Part shown: positions 16,532 to 24,926 of the stretch, piece by piece
Layout of the letters: every line of letters begins with the position of its first letter
How positions within the stretch are numbered: position 1 is the first letter of the stretch
Assembly (NCBI RefSeq): GCF_041224595.1
Contig: NZ_JBGFGN010000162.1
Location: 248,001 to 312,000 of the forward strand
From: Donghicola sp041224595
Lineage (GTDB): Bacteria > Pseudomonadota > Alphaproteobacteria > Rhodobacterales > Rhodobacteraceae
DNA length: 64,000 bases
Direction of reading: 5' to 3'
Made by a program: the position numbers and the translations under genes
The notes under the pieces: generated by a model
Database searches by the model: none
What the model saw: the letters and a program-made list of their open reading frames with translations, nothing else
What the model was told of the DNA's origin: nothing

Positions 16532-17418
16532 TATTCTACGTTCTGAATTTGTTCGCGCATCTGGTCGATGGTGACTTTCATCTCAAGCCCCAGTTCGGTC
16601 AGACCGCTGTGTTGCGATTTCGAGCAAAGCGTGTTGGCTTCGCGGTTGAACTCCTGACAAAGGAAGTCGAACTTCCGGCCAATCGGTACATCAGTGGCAA
16701 CCAACTGGCGCGCGGCAGCTACGTGCGCATCCAGACGGTCCAGTTCCTCGGTCACATCGGATTTGACGGCCAGCATGGCAGCCTCTTGGTGCAGGCGGCC
16801 TGCATCAAGTTGCTCTGTCTCCAGCAGGCGCGCCATGCCAGCGCGCAAGACTTCCGCCTGCGCGTCGGCCCGTGCCGGCAGAATGGCACGGATCGAGGTC
16901 AGCTGCTCTGCAATGGCATCCAGATGGCGGGTAATCACCGCAGACAGCGCGGCGCCTTCGGCGGCACGGCTGTCGACAAATGCCTGTAGTGCAACGTCAA
17001 AATCACCGAGCAAGAGCACACTCAGGGCATCTGTCATCCCGTCATTGCGTGCATCTTCGGACAGGACACCGCGCATCCCAAGCACATCCGCAGCTGAGGT
17101 TGCCCCAAGGGCCAATCCGCGATGCGCGGCACGCTCTTGGACCAGCGCCAACAGATCAAGAGTACGGTCCAGATGCTCTGTATCGATTGACGTGCCAGGC
17201 GCGTTGCCATCGGCATAAATGCGCAGGCCGATCGTGACATTGCCCCGCGCGATCTCCGCGCCAACACGTTTGCGCATCTCAGCTTCCATTGCGGAACACC
17301 AGTCGGGTATCCGGATGCGCAGGTCCAGACCCTTGCCGTTGACGCTGCGCAACTCCCATTGCCAGCGCAGCCCTTCGCCTTGGTTCTCGAGGCTGGCGTA
17401 TCCGGTAAGTGATTTCAT
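16531..17418 (-). CDS. yicC: YicC family endoribonuclease
   Basis: 295 residues. The start MKSLTGYA (M-x-S-M/L-T-G-Y/F) and the N-terminal WELRSVNGKGLDLRIR are the family signature; the C-terminal DUF1732 domain contains IGRKFDFLCQEFNREANTL and ends with KVTIDQMREQIQNVE. E. coli YicC is an RNase implicated in small-RNA turnover; that role is carried over from the family. It lies directly before gmk, a pairing found in many bacteria, and heads the operon after a 213-bp gap. Confidence 0.94.
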   Translation of the reverse strand: MKSLTGYASLENQGEGLRWQWELRSVNGKGLDLRIRIPDWCSAMEAEMRKRVGAEIARGNVTIGLRIYADGNAPGTSIDTEHLDRTLDLLALVQERAAHRGLALGATSAADVLGMRGVLSEDARNDGMTDALSVLLLGDFDVALQAFVDSRAAEGAALSAVITRHLDAIAEQLTSIRAILPARADAQAEVLRAGMARLLETEQLDAGRLHQEAAMLAVKSDVTEELDRLDAHVAAARQLVATDVPIGRKFDFLCQEFNREANTLCSKSQHSGLTELGLEMKVTIDQMREQIQNVE

Positions 17419-17631
17419 GCTCGTTCCTTTATTCTGGCGCCCAATATGCCTGCCGTAGCCCTGCGTGCAAGGGGTTGGCCCCTTTGCGCGTTAACCGCTT
17501 CTTCAGCTTTGGGGGGATTTTGAAAAGAAAATCTGTCAAATTCCCCTCGTAAGCGACGGAAATACCCCGAAACTTCCGTAAGAGTTTTCGGTTCCTTTGC
17601 ATTAACGATTAGAAGAACAGGAGGCTGCACT

Positions 17632-18222
17632 ATGGGAGTGGTGCTGAGCTTGGCAGATTTCATCAAAGGCGCGCCGCCAAGTGCGCTCAAGGAGATCGGG
17701 GATCATTGGCAAAGTCTTCGGGTCGATGGCGCCTTGCCAAAACGCAGCGACCTGTCACCCAAAGACATGAGCGCGCACTTGGACAAAGTGTTTTTGCTAG
17801 AGCGCATCGGAACCGGCCATGTTAAATTTCGACTTTGTGGCAGTATGTTATGCGACATTCTTAGCATGGACCTGCGTGGGATGCCATTATCAGCGCTGTT
17901 CGAACCGCCCTACCGGGACCAGCTGAGTGGACTCATCGAAGAGTGTTTTCAGCGCCCTGCAATCCTGCACATGTCCCTGTCTGCGGGCTGGTCGGCCAGC
18001 GGCAACTATCGCATGGCGCTCTGGCCGATGCTCTCTGACCTTGGCGACGCAAGCCGCGCTCTGGGCTGTCTGGTGGCCGATGATGGCAGCGGCCCGACCA
18101 AGCGGTTCCGGCTGGATCATGCCTCGACCGACGCGCTGTGCGGCGGTGATTTGCCCCCTAGAACGAAAAAACCGGCCCCGCTGGGGACCGGTTTCGAATT
18201 GATTGACGGAGGGGCGGACTGA
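17632..18222 (+). CDS. PAS domain protein (PAS_5/DUF1457 type)
   Basis: 196 residues, single domain. An N-terminal helix-rich section with LPKRSDLSPKDM is followed by a PAS-like fold (VFLLERIGTGHVKFRLCGS, then GMPLSALF), typical of the alphaproteobacterial PAS_5 family. No output domain is present, so any signalling partner is unknown. An AGGAGG site lies 8 bases before the ATG. The last 50 bases of the gene contain the terminator of the convergent DAHP synthase gene. Confidence 0.78.
   Translation: MGVVLSLADFIKGAPPSALKEIGDHWQSLRVDGALPKRSDLSPKDMSAHLDKVFLLERIGTGHVKFRLCGSMLCDILSMDLRGMPLSALFEPPYRDQLSGLIEECFQRPAILHMSLSAGWSASGNYRMALWPMLSDLGDASRALGCLVADDGSGPTKRFRLDHASTDALCGGDLPPRTKKPAPLGTGFELIDGGAD
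18169..18194 (-). terminator. Terminator of the DAHP synthase gene, inside the PAS gene
   Basis: Stem AAACCGG-CCCC / GGGG-A-CCGGTTT with one bulge, followed on the minus strand by a run of T (TTTTTT counting the stem end). It lies 42 bp beyond the minus-strand stop at 18236 and within the coding end of the convergent PAS gene. Confidence 0.7.
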
Positions 18223-18235
18223 CCGCCTCTTAACC

Positions 18236-19609
18236 TTAACTCGCCAACGCGGCGGCTGCCTGCTCTGCATTGCGCTTCGACAGCTCTTCGGCCACGAGGA
18301 ACGCGAGTTCCAGCGATTGCGATGCGTTCAGGCGCGGGTCGCAAGCGGTGTGGTAGCGATCCGACAGATCCTCGTCGGTGACAGCGCGAACACCGCCGGT
18401 GCACTCTGTCACGTCTGCGCCGGTCATCTCGAAATGCACGCCTCCGGGGATGGTGCCCTCGGCCTTGTGGATCGCGAAGAACTCTTTGACCTCGTTCAAC
18501 ACGCTGTTGAAGGCACGGGTCTTGTAGCCGGTCGATGATTTGGTGGTGTTTCCGTGCATCGGGTCACAGGACCAAACGACGTTTGCCCCCTCTTCCTGAA
18601 CGGCCTTGATCAGGCGCGGCAGGTGATCGCCAACGGCGCCAGCGCCAAAACGCGCGATCAGGGTCAGACGGCCCGCTTCGTTCTGGGGGTTCAGCTTGTT
18701 CAGCAGCACCTTCAGATCTTCGGCAGTCGTGGTCGGGCCGCACTTCAGGCCGATCGGGTTCTGAACGCCGCGAAGGAATTCCACATGCGCCCCATCAGGC
18801 TGACGGGTACGGTCGCCGATCCACAGCATGTGGCCGGAACCAGCCAGCCATTTGCCGCTGGTCGAATCCACGCGGGTCAGCGCTTCTTCGTACTCAAGCA
18901 GCAGGCTCTCGTGGCTGGTGTAGAAATCCACACTCTGCAGGGTGTGCTGCTGGCTGCTGTCCACGCCTGCGGCCTTCATGAAGTCCAGCGCGTCGCTGAT
19001 GCGGGTCGCCATGGCGCGGTATTTCTCGGCCTTCTCGCCTTCGGTAAAGCCAAGGGTCCAGCTGTGCACTTCGTTAACGTCGGCGTACCCGCCGCTCGAG
19101 AACGCGCGCAACAGGTTCAGCGTCGCCGCCGCCTGAGTGTAGGCCTCCAGCATCTTGTTCGGGTTCGGGATGCGCGATTCCGGCGTGAAATCCAGATCGT
19201 TGATGATATCGCCACGGTAGCTCGGCAGTTCCACGCCATCCTTGACCTCGGTCGGGGCCGAGCGCGGCTTCGCAAACTGGCCCGCCATGCGGCCGACTTT
19301 GACCACGGGCACCTTAGCACCGTAAGTCAGAACCATCGCCATCTGCAGCATTACCTTGAAGGTGTCGCGGATCAGGTCCGCGCTGAACTGCTGGAAGCTC
19401 TCTGCGCAATCGCCACCCTGCAGCAGGAACGCTTCGCCGCGGCCCGCTTTGGCCAGCTCGGCCTTCAGCTTGCGGGCCTCTCCGGCAAACACCAAGGGTG
19501 GATACGAAGAGAGTTTGGCCTCTGCAGCCGCCAGGGCGGCAGAATCGGTATACTCAGGCATCTGCACTCGGGGCAGGTTGCGCCAGGTCGATTTGCTCCA
19601 CTCGGTCAT
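18236..19609 (-). CDS. Class II 3-deoxy-7-phosphoheptulonate (DAHP) synthase
   Basis: 457 residues from the ATG at 19609, which has a GGAGAG site; an upstream in-frame ATG at 19711 lacks one and would add a non-conserved leader. It condenses phosphoenolpyruvate and erythrose 4-phosphate, the first step of the shikimate pathway. Class II (plant-type) signatures are LLQGGDCAESF with the metal cysteine, GRMAGQFAKPRS, WIGDRTRQPDGAHVEF and CDPMHGNT, and GGVHFEMTGADVTECTGG near the C-terminus. It stands alone between a convergent PAS gene and a divergent regulator. Confidence 0.96.
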   Translation of the reverse strand: MTEWSKSTWRNLPRVQMPEYTDSAALAAAEAKLSSYPPLVFAGEARKLKAELAKAGRGEAFLLQGGDCAESFQQFSADLIRDTFKVMLQMAMVLTYGAKVPVVKVGRMAGQFAKPRSAPTEVKDGVELPSYRGDIINDLDFTPESRIPNPNKMLEAYTQAAATLNLLRAFSSGGYADVNEVHSWTLGFTEGEKAEKYRAMATRISDALDFMKAAGVDSSQQHTLQSVDFYTSHESLLLEYEEALTRVDSTSGKWLAGSGHMLWIGDRTRQPDGAHVEFLRGVQNPIGLKCGPTTTAEDLKVLLNKLNPQNEAGRLTLIARFGAGAVGDHLPRLIKAVQEEGANVVWSCDPMHGNTTKSSTGYKTRAFNSVLNEVKEFFAIHKAEGTIPGGVHFEMTGADVTECTGGVRAVTDEDLSDRYHTACDPRLNASQSLELAFLVAEELSKRNAEQAAAALAS

Positions 19610-19781
19610 CTCTCTCTCCGCTTTTGAGATGTGAAAAGTCGACCCGTCATACATAACCAACAGACTGATGACCATAACCAAATGCCGTAACCTCTTGACG
19701 TCAGGTTTCACACCGGTCGAAATGGCTCATCAAAATTCGGCGGCTGTCCAGTCCGCCCCACGCCTATGACGGAGCGCTGGC

Positions 19782-20807
19782 ATGGCCCAGACGGAAAGAC
19801 TCGTTATCCCGATCGAAAATGCGGGCAACAAACCCAGACATTTTGTCTTTGCCCTTTTGGATCGCTTTACGCTGATGGCCTTCACTTCGGTGGTCGAAGG
19901 TCTGCGGATTGCCAACCGTATGGCGGATAAGCAAATCTATACGTGGACGCTCGTTGGCGAAGGCGGCGGTACCGTTACCAGCTCTTCTGGAGTTGAATTC
20001 AAGCTGGATGGCGACCTAGAGGACCTGCCCCGCGATTCCACCATTCTGGTGTGCGGCGGCGTGGAGGTTCAGAAGTCGACGACGAAGCGTTTGCTGAACT
20101 GGCTGCGCAAAGAAGCGCGCCGCGGCGCGCCCATCGGCGGCCTTTGCACGGCCTCTTATGTTCTGGCCAAGGCGGGCCTGCTGGATGGTAAGCGCGCCAC
20201 CATCCACTGGGAGAATCAGGACAGCTTCACCGAAGAGTTTGACGAGGTTGATCTGACCAAATCGGTCTTTGTAGTGGACGGAAACCGGATCACAGCGGCT
20301 GGCGGAACTGCCTCGATCGACTTGATGCTGAAAATTATTGCAGACGATCACGGCGAAGATTTGTCGAACGCAGTGGCCGACCAGCTGATCTACAGCTCGA
20401 TCCGGACCGACCGCGACACCCAGCGCCTTTCGATCCCCACCCGCATCGGCGTGCGCCACCCGAAGCTGTCGCAAGTCATCCAGATGATGGAACAAAATAT
20501 CGAGGAGCCCATCAGCCCCGCGATTCTCGCCAAGGATGTGGGCATGTCCACGCGTCAGCTCGAACGACTGTTCCGCCGCTATCTGAACCGCAGCCCCAAG
20601 CGCTATTACATGGAACTGCGACTGTCCAAGGCCCGCAACCTGCTGATGCAAACCGACATGAGCGTGATTAACGTGGCGCTGGCCTGCGGCTTTGCCAGCC
20701 CCTCGCATTTCTCCAAGTGCTATCGCGCGCACTACGAAACCACGCCCTATCGCGAACGCGGCAGCCAAGGCACGCGCCGCAACGAAGAGCCCGCAGATCT
20801 GGAATAA
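19782..20807 (+). CDS. GlxA-type AraC family regulator (GATase1-like domain plus HTH)
   Basis: 341 residues. Residues about 20-200 form a DJ-1/PfpI-like domain with the nucleophile-elbow cysteine in IGGLCTASYVLAKAG; the C-terminal 100 residues are an AraC/XylS double helix-turn-helix (VGMSTRQLERLFRRYLNRSPKRYY and VALACGFASPSHFSKCYR, shown in parts). This design is shared by CdhR, GbdR and other regulators of carnitine, betaine and amine catabolism. The effector is not visible. It is divergent from the DAHP synthase gene and ends 3 bp before the convergent sugar dehydrogenase gene. Confidence 0.9.
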   Translation: MAQTERLVIPIENAGNKPRHFVFALLDRFTLMAFTSVVEGLRIANRMADKQIYTWTLVGEGGGTVTSSSGVEFKLDGDLEDLPRDSTILVCGGVEVQKSTTKRLLNWLRKEARRGAPIGGLCTASYVLAKAGLLDGKRATIHWENQDSFTEEFDEVDLTKSVFVVDGNRITAAGGTASIDLMLKIIADDHGEDLSNAVADQLIYSSIRTDRDTQRLSIPTRIGVRHPKLSQVIQMMEQNIEEPISPAILAKDVGMSTRQLERLFRRYLNRSPKRYYMELRLSKARNLLMQTDMSVINVALACGFASPSHFSKCYRAHYETTPYRERGSQGTRRNEEPADLE

Positions 20808-20810
20808 TCA

Positions 20811-21875
20811 TTAGGGATCAAGCCGATAGAGCGCTCCGTTAATTTCTGAAAGAAAATAGATCGCACCATCCGGCCCCTCGACCACGTCGCGCACGCGCAT
20901 GGTTTCGGGGGTCTGGATGCGCTCGACCTCTTGCATCGTGTCTGCATCAACGCGGGCGATCATGTCGAACTTCAGCGACCCGACGAGGAAGTCGCCCTTC
21001 CATTCGTCATTCAGTGCACCGCTGTAAATTGCCATCCCGCTGGGGGCGATAGAGGGGTCCCAGTAGAACTCGGGCTGCTCCATGCCGTCTTTGGCAGTGC
21101 CCTCGCCGATTCTGGCCCCGCTATAGTGGCGGCCATAGGAAATGACCGGCCAACCGTAGTTTGCACCGCGCTTGATCCGGTTAATCTCGTCGCCACCCCG
21201 CGCGCCGTGTTCATCCACCCACAGATTGCCTAGCGCATCCAGCGCCGCGCCCTGCGGATTACGATGTCCGTAACTGTAGATTTCCGGCTGTGCCCCCGAT
21301 TGCCCGACAAAGGGATTGTCCTCTGGAACCGAGCCGTCCCTATTGATCCGAATGACGCTTCCATTGTGACGGTTCAAATCTTGCGCCAGATCCGCATCGC
21401 CACGTTCGCCAATCGTCATGAAAAGCCTCCCATCGGTGGCTTCGACAATCCGGCTGCCAAAGTGGTTCCCGCCGCTGCTTCCTGCGGTCATCACAAACAG
21501 GTCGCGCACATCCGTGAGCTCGGTCGCGCCGTCTGCCAGAATACCCCGCGCCAGCGCCGTTCCTTGACCGCTTGATAAATTCTTGGCGTAGCTTAGAAAA
21601 ATCTCACGGCTCTGGGCAAAGTCCCTCGGGACCATGACATCCAATAGCCCGCCCTGCCCGATCTCGCGGATTTGAGGCAACCCGCCGATGCGCGTTGCGC
21701 TGCCACCCGACAGCAGGATCAGCTCTCCCGCCTTTTCGGTGACCAGAATGCCGCCATCGGGCAGAAAACCCACAGCCCATGGCGCATCAAAACCGCGCGC
21801 TACTGGTTTAATCTCGGGTGCGGCATGGGCGGCCCCCGCAAGGCAAATCGTCAAAGCTAAAATGGATCGGCGCAT
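20811..21875 (-). CDS. PQQ-dependent sugar dehydrogenase (Asd/YliI type)
   Basis: 354 residues with a signal peptide (LALTICLAGAAHA). The rest is a six-bladed beta-propeller of the soluble glucose/aldose dehydrogenase family: DAPWAVGFLPDGGILVTEK, GQGGLLDV, YGHRNPQGAALD, DEHGARGGDEINRI and RVRDVVEGPDGAIYFLSE are its recurring blade motifs. It should oxidise aldose sugars in the periplasm using PQQ; the exact substrate and whether PQQ is made by this organism are not shown here. Terminal neighbour of the GlxA-type regulator, with no clear operon partner. Confidence 0.88.
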   Translation of the reverse strand: MRRSILALTICLAGAAHAAPEIKPVARGFDAPWAVGFLPDGGILVTEKAGELILLSGGSATRIGGLPQIREIGQGGLLDVMVPRDFAQSREIFLSYAKNLSSGQGTALARGILADGATELTDVRDLFVMTAGSSGGNHFGSRIVEATDGRLFMTIGERGDADLAQDLNRHNGSVIRINRDGSVPEDNPFVGQSGAQPEIYSYGHRNPQGAALDALGNLWVDEHGARGGDEINRIKRGANYGWPVISYGRHYSGARIGEGTAKDGMEQPEFYWDPSIAPSGMAIYSGALNDEWKGDFLVGSLKFDMIARVDADTMQEVERIQTPETMRVRDVVEGPDGAIYFLSEINGALYRLDP

Positions 21876-22038
21876 AGTGTCCTCCTTTACGTAAGACCTA
21901 GCATGGCTGAACGGTCTCTGGGCTGACGATTGCGTGTATCAGCGGGTCAGGTGTTGCCATCGCTTCACCTCTTTCTTTTTCCACAAAGCCGTCCTAGGCT
22001 TCGCACCGGACAACGCGTTCCAACTGGGAGAAAAATCA

Positions 22039-23235
22039 ATGAAAAAGCTTCTGCTGGCCACTGCGGCCACCGCTCTGACCGCAGGTGCGGCGATGGCCGA
22101 AGGCCACGGCGAAACTGTCAAAATGGGCGTTATTCTGGGCTTTACCGGGCCTATCGAATCCCTGACCCCCGCGATGGCAGACTCGGCCGAACTCGCGATG
22201 AAAGAAATCAACGATGCCGGCGGTCTGCTGGGTGGCAAGATGCTCGAGGCTGTGCGCGCAGATTCGACCTGTGTTGATGCAGCGGGCGCAACCGCAGCCG
22301 CTGAACGCCTGATCACCTCGGATGGTGTGGCCGCGATCATGGGCGCTGACTGCTCTGGCGTAACCGGCGCGATCCTGACCAACGTGGCCGTGCCCAATGG
22401 CATCGTCATGGTCTCGCCCTCGGCGACCAGCCCCGGTCTGTCGACCGTCGAAGACAACGACCTGTTCTTCCGCACCGCACCGTCGGACGCGCGTCAGGGC
22501 GTCGTTCTGTCCGACATCCTGATGGACAAAGACATTCAGGAAGTCGCCGTCACCTACACCAACAACGACTACGGCAAGGGCCTGAGCGATAGCTTTATCG
22601 CAGCCTACGAAGAAGCCGGCGGCAGCGTCACCATCAACGCACCCCACGAAGATGGCAAGGCTGACTACTCGGCCGAAGTTGGCGCTTTGGCCTCGGCGGG
22701 TGGCGACGTTCTGGTCGTGCTGGGCTACACTGACCAAGGCGGCCGCGGCGTGATCCAAGGCGCGCTCGACACCGGTGCATTCGACACCTTCATGCTGGGT
22801 GACGGCATGTACGGCGACCAGCTGGTTGCTGATCTGGGTGACGACATGGAAGGCTCGTTCGGTGCGGTTCCGTGGTCCGAAGGCGAAGGCACAAACGCGT
22901 TCGCTGCAATGGCTGAGGGCGCAGGCATCAACCCCGAAGGCGCCTACACCCGCGAAAGCTATGACGCAGCAGCCCTGATCGCTCTGGCGATGGCAGCAGG
23001 CGGCGAGGCCACCTCGGCGGCGGCAGCGTCCAAGATGCTGGACGTTGCAAACGCCCCCGGTGAGCCCATCCTGCCCGGCGAACTTGGCAAAGCGCTCGAG
23101 ATCCTCGCCAGTGGCGGTGACGTCGACTACGTCGGCGCAACCAACGTCGAACTGATCGGCCCCGGCGAAGCGGCTGGCACCTACCGCGAGTATGTGATCA
23201 CCGGCAGCGCGTACGAGACCGAGAACATCCGCTAA
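22039..23235 (+). CDS. Branched-chain-amino-acid-type ABC transporter substrate-binding protein
   Basis: 398 residues from the ATG at 22039 with a GGGAG site; the frame is open further upstream without signal features. A signal peptide (MKKLLLATAATALTAGAAMA) precedes a type I periplasmic binding fold: VKMGVILGFTGPIESL, AMKEINDAGGLLGGK, ITSDGVAAIMGADCSG and YTNNDYGKGLSDSF are typical of the LivJ/Leu-binding group. The ligand may be an amino acid, amide or urea-like compound and cannot be fixed by reading. It is first of the SBP-livG-livF-livH-livM cluster and is followed by a strong hairpin. Confidence 0.9.
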   Translation: MKKLLLATAATALTAGAAMAEGHGETVKMGVILGFTGPIESLTPAMADSAELAMKEINDAGGLLGGKMLEAVRADSTCVDAAGATAAAERLITSDGVAAIMGADCSGVTGAILTNVAVPNGIVMVSPSATSPGLSTVEDNDLFFRTAPSDARQGVVLSDILMDKDIQEVAVTYTNNDYGKGLSDSFIAAYEEAGGSVTINAPHEDGKADYSAEVGALASAGGDVLVVLGYTDQGGRGVIQGALDTGAFDTFMLGDGMYGDQLVADLGDDMEGSFGAVPWSEGEGTNAFAAMAEGAGINPEGAYTRESYDAAALIALAMAAGGEATSAAAASKMLDVANAPGEPILPGELGKALEILASGGDVDYVGATNVELIGPGEAAGTYREYVITGSAYETENIR

Positions 23236-23255
23236 ACGTGACCTGACGTTACACT

Positions 23256-23286
23256 GCACAGCCCGGCTTGTCCGGGCTGTGCTTTT
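23256..23286 (+). terminator. Terminator or attenuator after the binding-protein gene
   Basis: Perfect 11-bp stem GCACAGCCCGG / CCGGGCTGTGC with a 5-base loop and a TTTT tail, 21 bp after the stop. It would leave the binding protein in excess over the downstream membrane and ATPase genes. Confidence 0.8.
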
Positions 23287-23333
23287 ATGACAAAGCGCCA
23301 ACGCTTGAATAAAAAGCACGGAGAAAACACACC

Positions 23334-24116
23334 GTGATACGGGTTGAAAACCTGCACAGACATTTCGGCGGCTTTCGCGCGGTGGATGGGGCCACGCTAG
23401 AGATTGCCAAAGGGTCGATTACCGGATTGGTCGGGCCAAACGGCGCGGGCAAGTCCACCTTGTTTAACGTCATCGCTGGCGCACTGCCCCCGACGTCGGG
23501 CAAAGTCTACTTGGATGGCGAGGACATCACCGGTCTGCCGCCCCACGAATTATTCGCCAAGGGGCTGCTTCGGACGTTCCAGATTGCCCACGAGTTCAGT
23601 TCAATGACCGTGCGTGAGAACCTGATGATGGTCCCGCCTGCGCAAACGGGCGAAAACCTGTGGAACAGCTGGTTCCAGCGCGGCAAGATTGCCCGCGAGG
23701 AAGAAGCCCTGCGCCGCAAGGCCGACGAGGTTCTGGAGTTCCTGACCATCACCCACGTTGCCGATGAAAAGGCGGGCAACCTGTCGGGCGGTCAGAAGAA
23801 GCTGCTGGAACTCGGCCGCACCATGATGGTCGACGCCAAGATCGTATTTCTGGACGAGGTCGGCGCGGGCGTGAACCGCACTCTGCTGAACACCATCGGC
23901 GACGCGATCATCCGGCTGAATCAGGAAAAGGGCTATACCTTCTGCGTGATTGAACATGACATGGATTTCATCGGGCGCCTTTGTGACCCCGTGATCGTCA
24001 TGGCCGAGGGCAAGAAGCTGGCTGAAGGCACGATCGACGAGATCAAGTCCAATGAACAGGTGATCGAGGCCTATCTGGGCACGGGCCTGAAGAACAAAGA
24101 TCAGGTGGGCGCATGA
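23334..24116 (+). CDS. ABC transporter ATPase, LivG type
   Basis: 260 residues with a GTG start (23334) and a GGAG site in the preceding 15 bases. Walker A is GPNGAGKSTLFNVIAG, the signature LSGGQKKLLELGRTMM, and Walker B IVFLDEVGAGV; the D-loop has VNRTLLNTIGD. The C-terminal YLG tail (VIEAYLGTG) is characteristic of LivG. The usual Walker B followed by P-x-x-G reads DEVGAGV here, as in several LivG relatives. It forms a heterodimer with the LivF homologue two positions on and drives uptake of the ligand bound by the upstream protein. Confidence 0.92.
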   Translation: MIRVENLHRHFGGFRAVDGATLEIAKGSITGLVGPNGAGKSTLFNVIAGALPPTSGKVYLDGEDITGLPPHELFAKGLLRTFQIAHEFSSMTVRENLMMVPPAQTGENLWNSWFQRGKIAREEEALRRKADEVLEFLTITHVADEKAGNLSGGQKKLLELGRTMMVDAKIVFLDEVGAGVNRTLLNTIGDAIIRLNQEKGYTFCVIEHDMDFIGRLCDPVIVMAEGKKLAEGTIDEIKSNEQVIEAYLGTGLKNKDQVGA

Positions 24117-24131
24117 GCGGCTGGCGTAGCT

Positions 24132-24200
24132 GGGGGGCCGTCCGCCCCCCGTCGATGCGCGGCATCGACTCCCCCCGAGAGTATTTTAGCAAAGATGAAA
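24132..24200 (+). repeat. Structured intergenic element with GAGAGTATTTT-AAAGATGAAAG motif
   Basis: Two adjacent hairpins (GGGGGG / CCCCCC at 24132-24150 and GTCGATGC / GCATCGAC at 24151-24169) are followed by a C-run and GAGAGTATTTTAGCAAAG-ATGAAAG. A degenerate copy of the last part occurs at 55355-55376. Similar strings are frequent between genes in Rhodobacteraceae as I recall it, so this is probably a dispersed repeat unit. It lies between the two ATPase genes. Confidence 0.5.
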
Positions 24201-24210
24201 GGGGCGCGTT

Positions 24211-24924
24211 GTGACTTCGTCCTTTTTGAGTGCGACCGACATGGTTGGTGGCTACGGGCGCGGGCCGGACATTTTGCAAGGAGTGACGATCGAGGTGGAT
24301 CGCGGCGAGATTGCTGTGATCGTCGGCCCGAACGGCGCAGGCAAATCGACCGCGATGAAGGCTGTGTTCGGCATGCTGAACGTGCATTCCGGATCAGTTA
24401 TGTTCGACGGTGAGGATATTCGCACCCTGACGCCGCAGGCCCGCGTGGCCAAGGGCATGGGTTTTGTCCCGCAGACGCACAACATCTTTACGTCTATGAG
24501 TGTGGAAGAGAACCTCGAGATGGGGGCTTTTCTGCGCAAGGATGATTTCGCGGACACCATGGAGCAGGTGTATGATCTGTTCCCCATCCTGAAAGAGAAG
24601 CGCAACCAGCATGCGGGTGAGCTGTCCGGCGGTCAGCGTCAGCAGGTGGCCGTGGGCCGCGCGCTGATGACCCAGCCCAAGCTCTTGATGCTGGACGAGC
24701 CGACCGCAGGTGTGAGCCCGATCGTGATGGACGAGCTTTTTGACCGGATCATCGAAGTCGCGCGCACGGGTATTTCCATTCTGATGGTGGAACAGAACGC
24801 CCGACAAGCGCTTGAAATCGCGGACAAAGGCTATGTTCTGGTGCAGGGCGCGAATGCCCATACCGGTACGGGCAAGGAATTGTTGGCCGATCCGCAAGTC
24901 CGTAAATCTTTCTTGGGGGGCTGA
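24211..24924 (+). CDS. ABC transporter ATPase, LivF type
   Basis: 237 residues with a GTG start at 24211 after GGGGCGCG. Walker A is GPNGAGKSTAMKAVFG, signature ELSGGQRQQVAVGRAL, Walker B LLMLDEPTAGVSP; the switch histidine is replaced by the LMVEQNARQAL form typical of LivF. It has the shorter LivF length and ends FLGG. It pairs with the LivG homologue. The next gene begins 3 bp after its stop. Confidence 0.92.
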   Translation: MTSSFLSATDMVGGYGRGPDILQGVTIEVDRGEIAVIVGPNGAGKSTAMKAVFGMLNVHSGSVMFDGEDIRTLTPQARVAKGMGFVPQTHNIFTSMSVEENLEMGAFLRKDDFADTMEQVYDLFPILKEKRNQHAGELSGGQRQQVAVGRALMTQPKLLMLDEPTAGVSPIVMDELFDRIIEVARTGISILMVEQNARQALEIADKGYVLVQGANAHTGTGKELLADPQVRKSFLGG

Positions 24925-24926
24925 GG

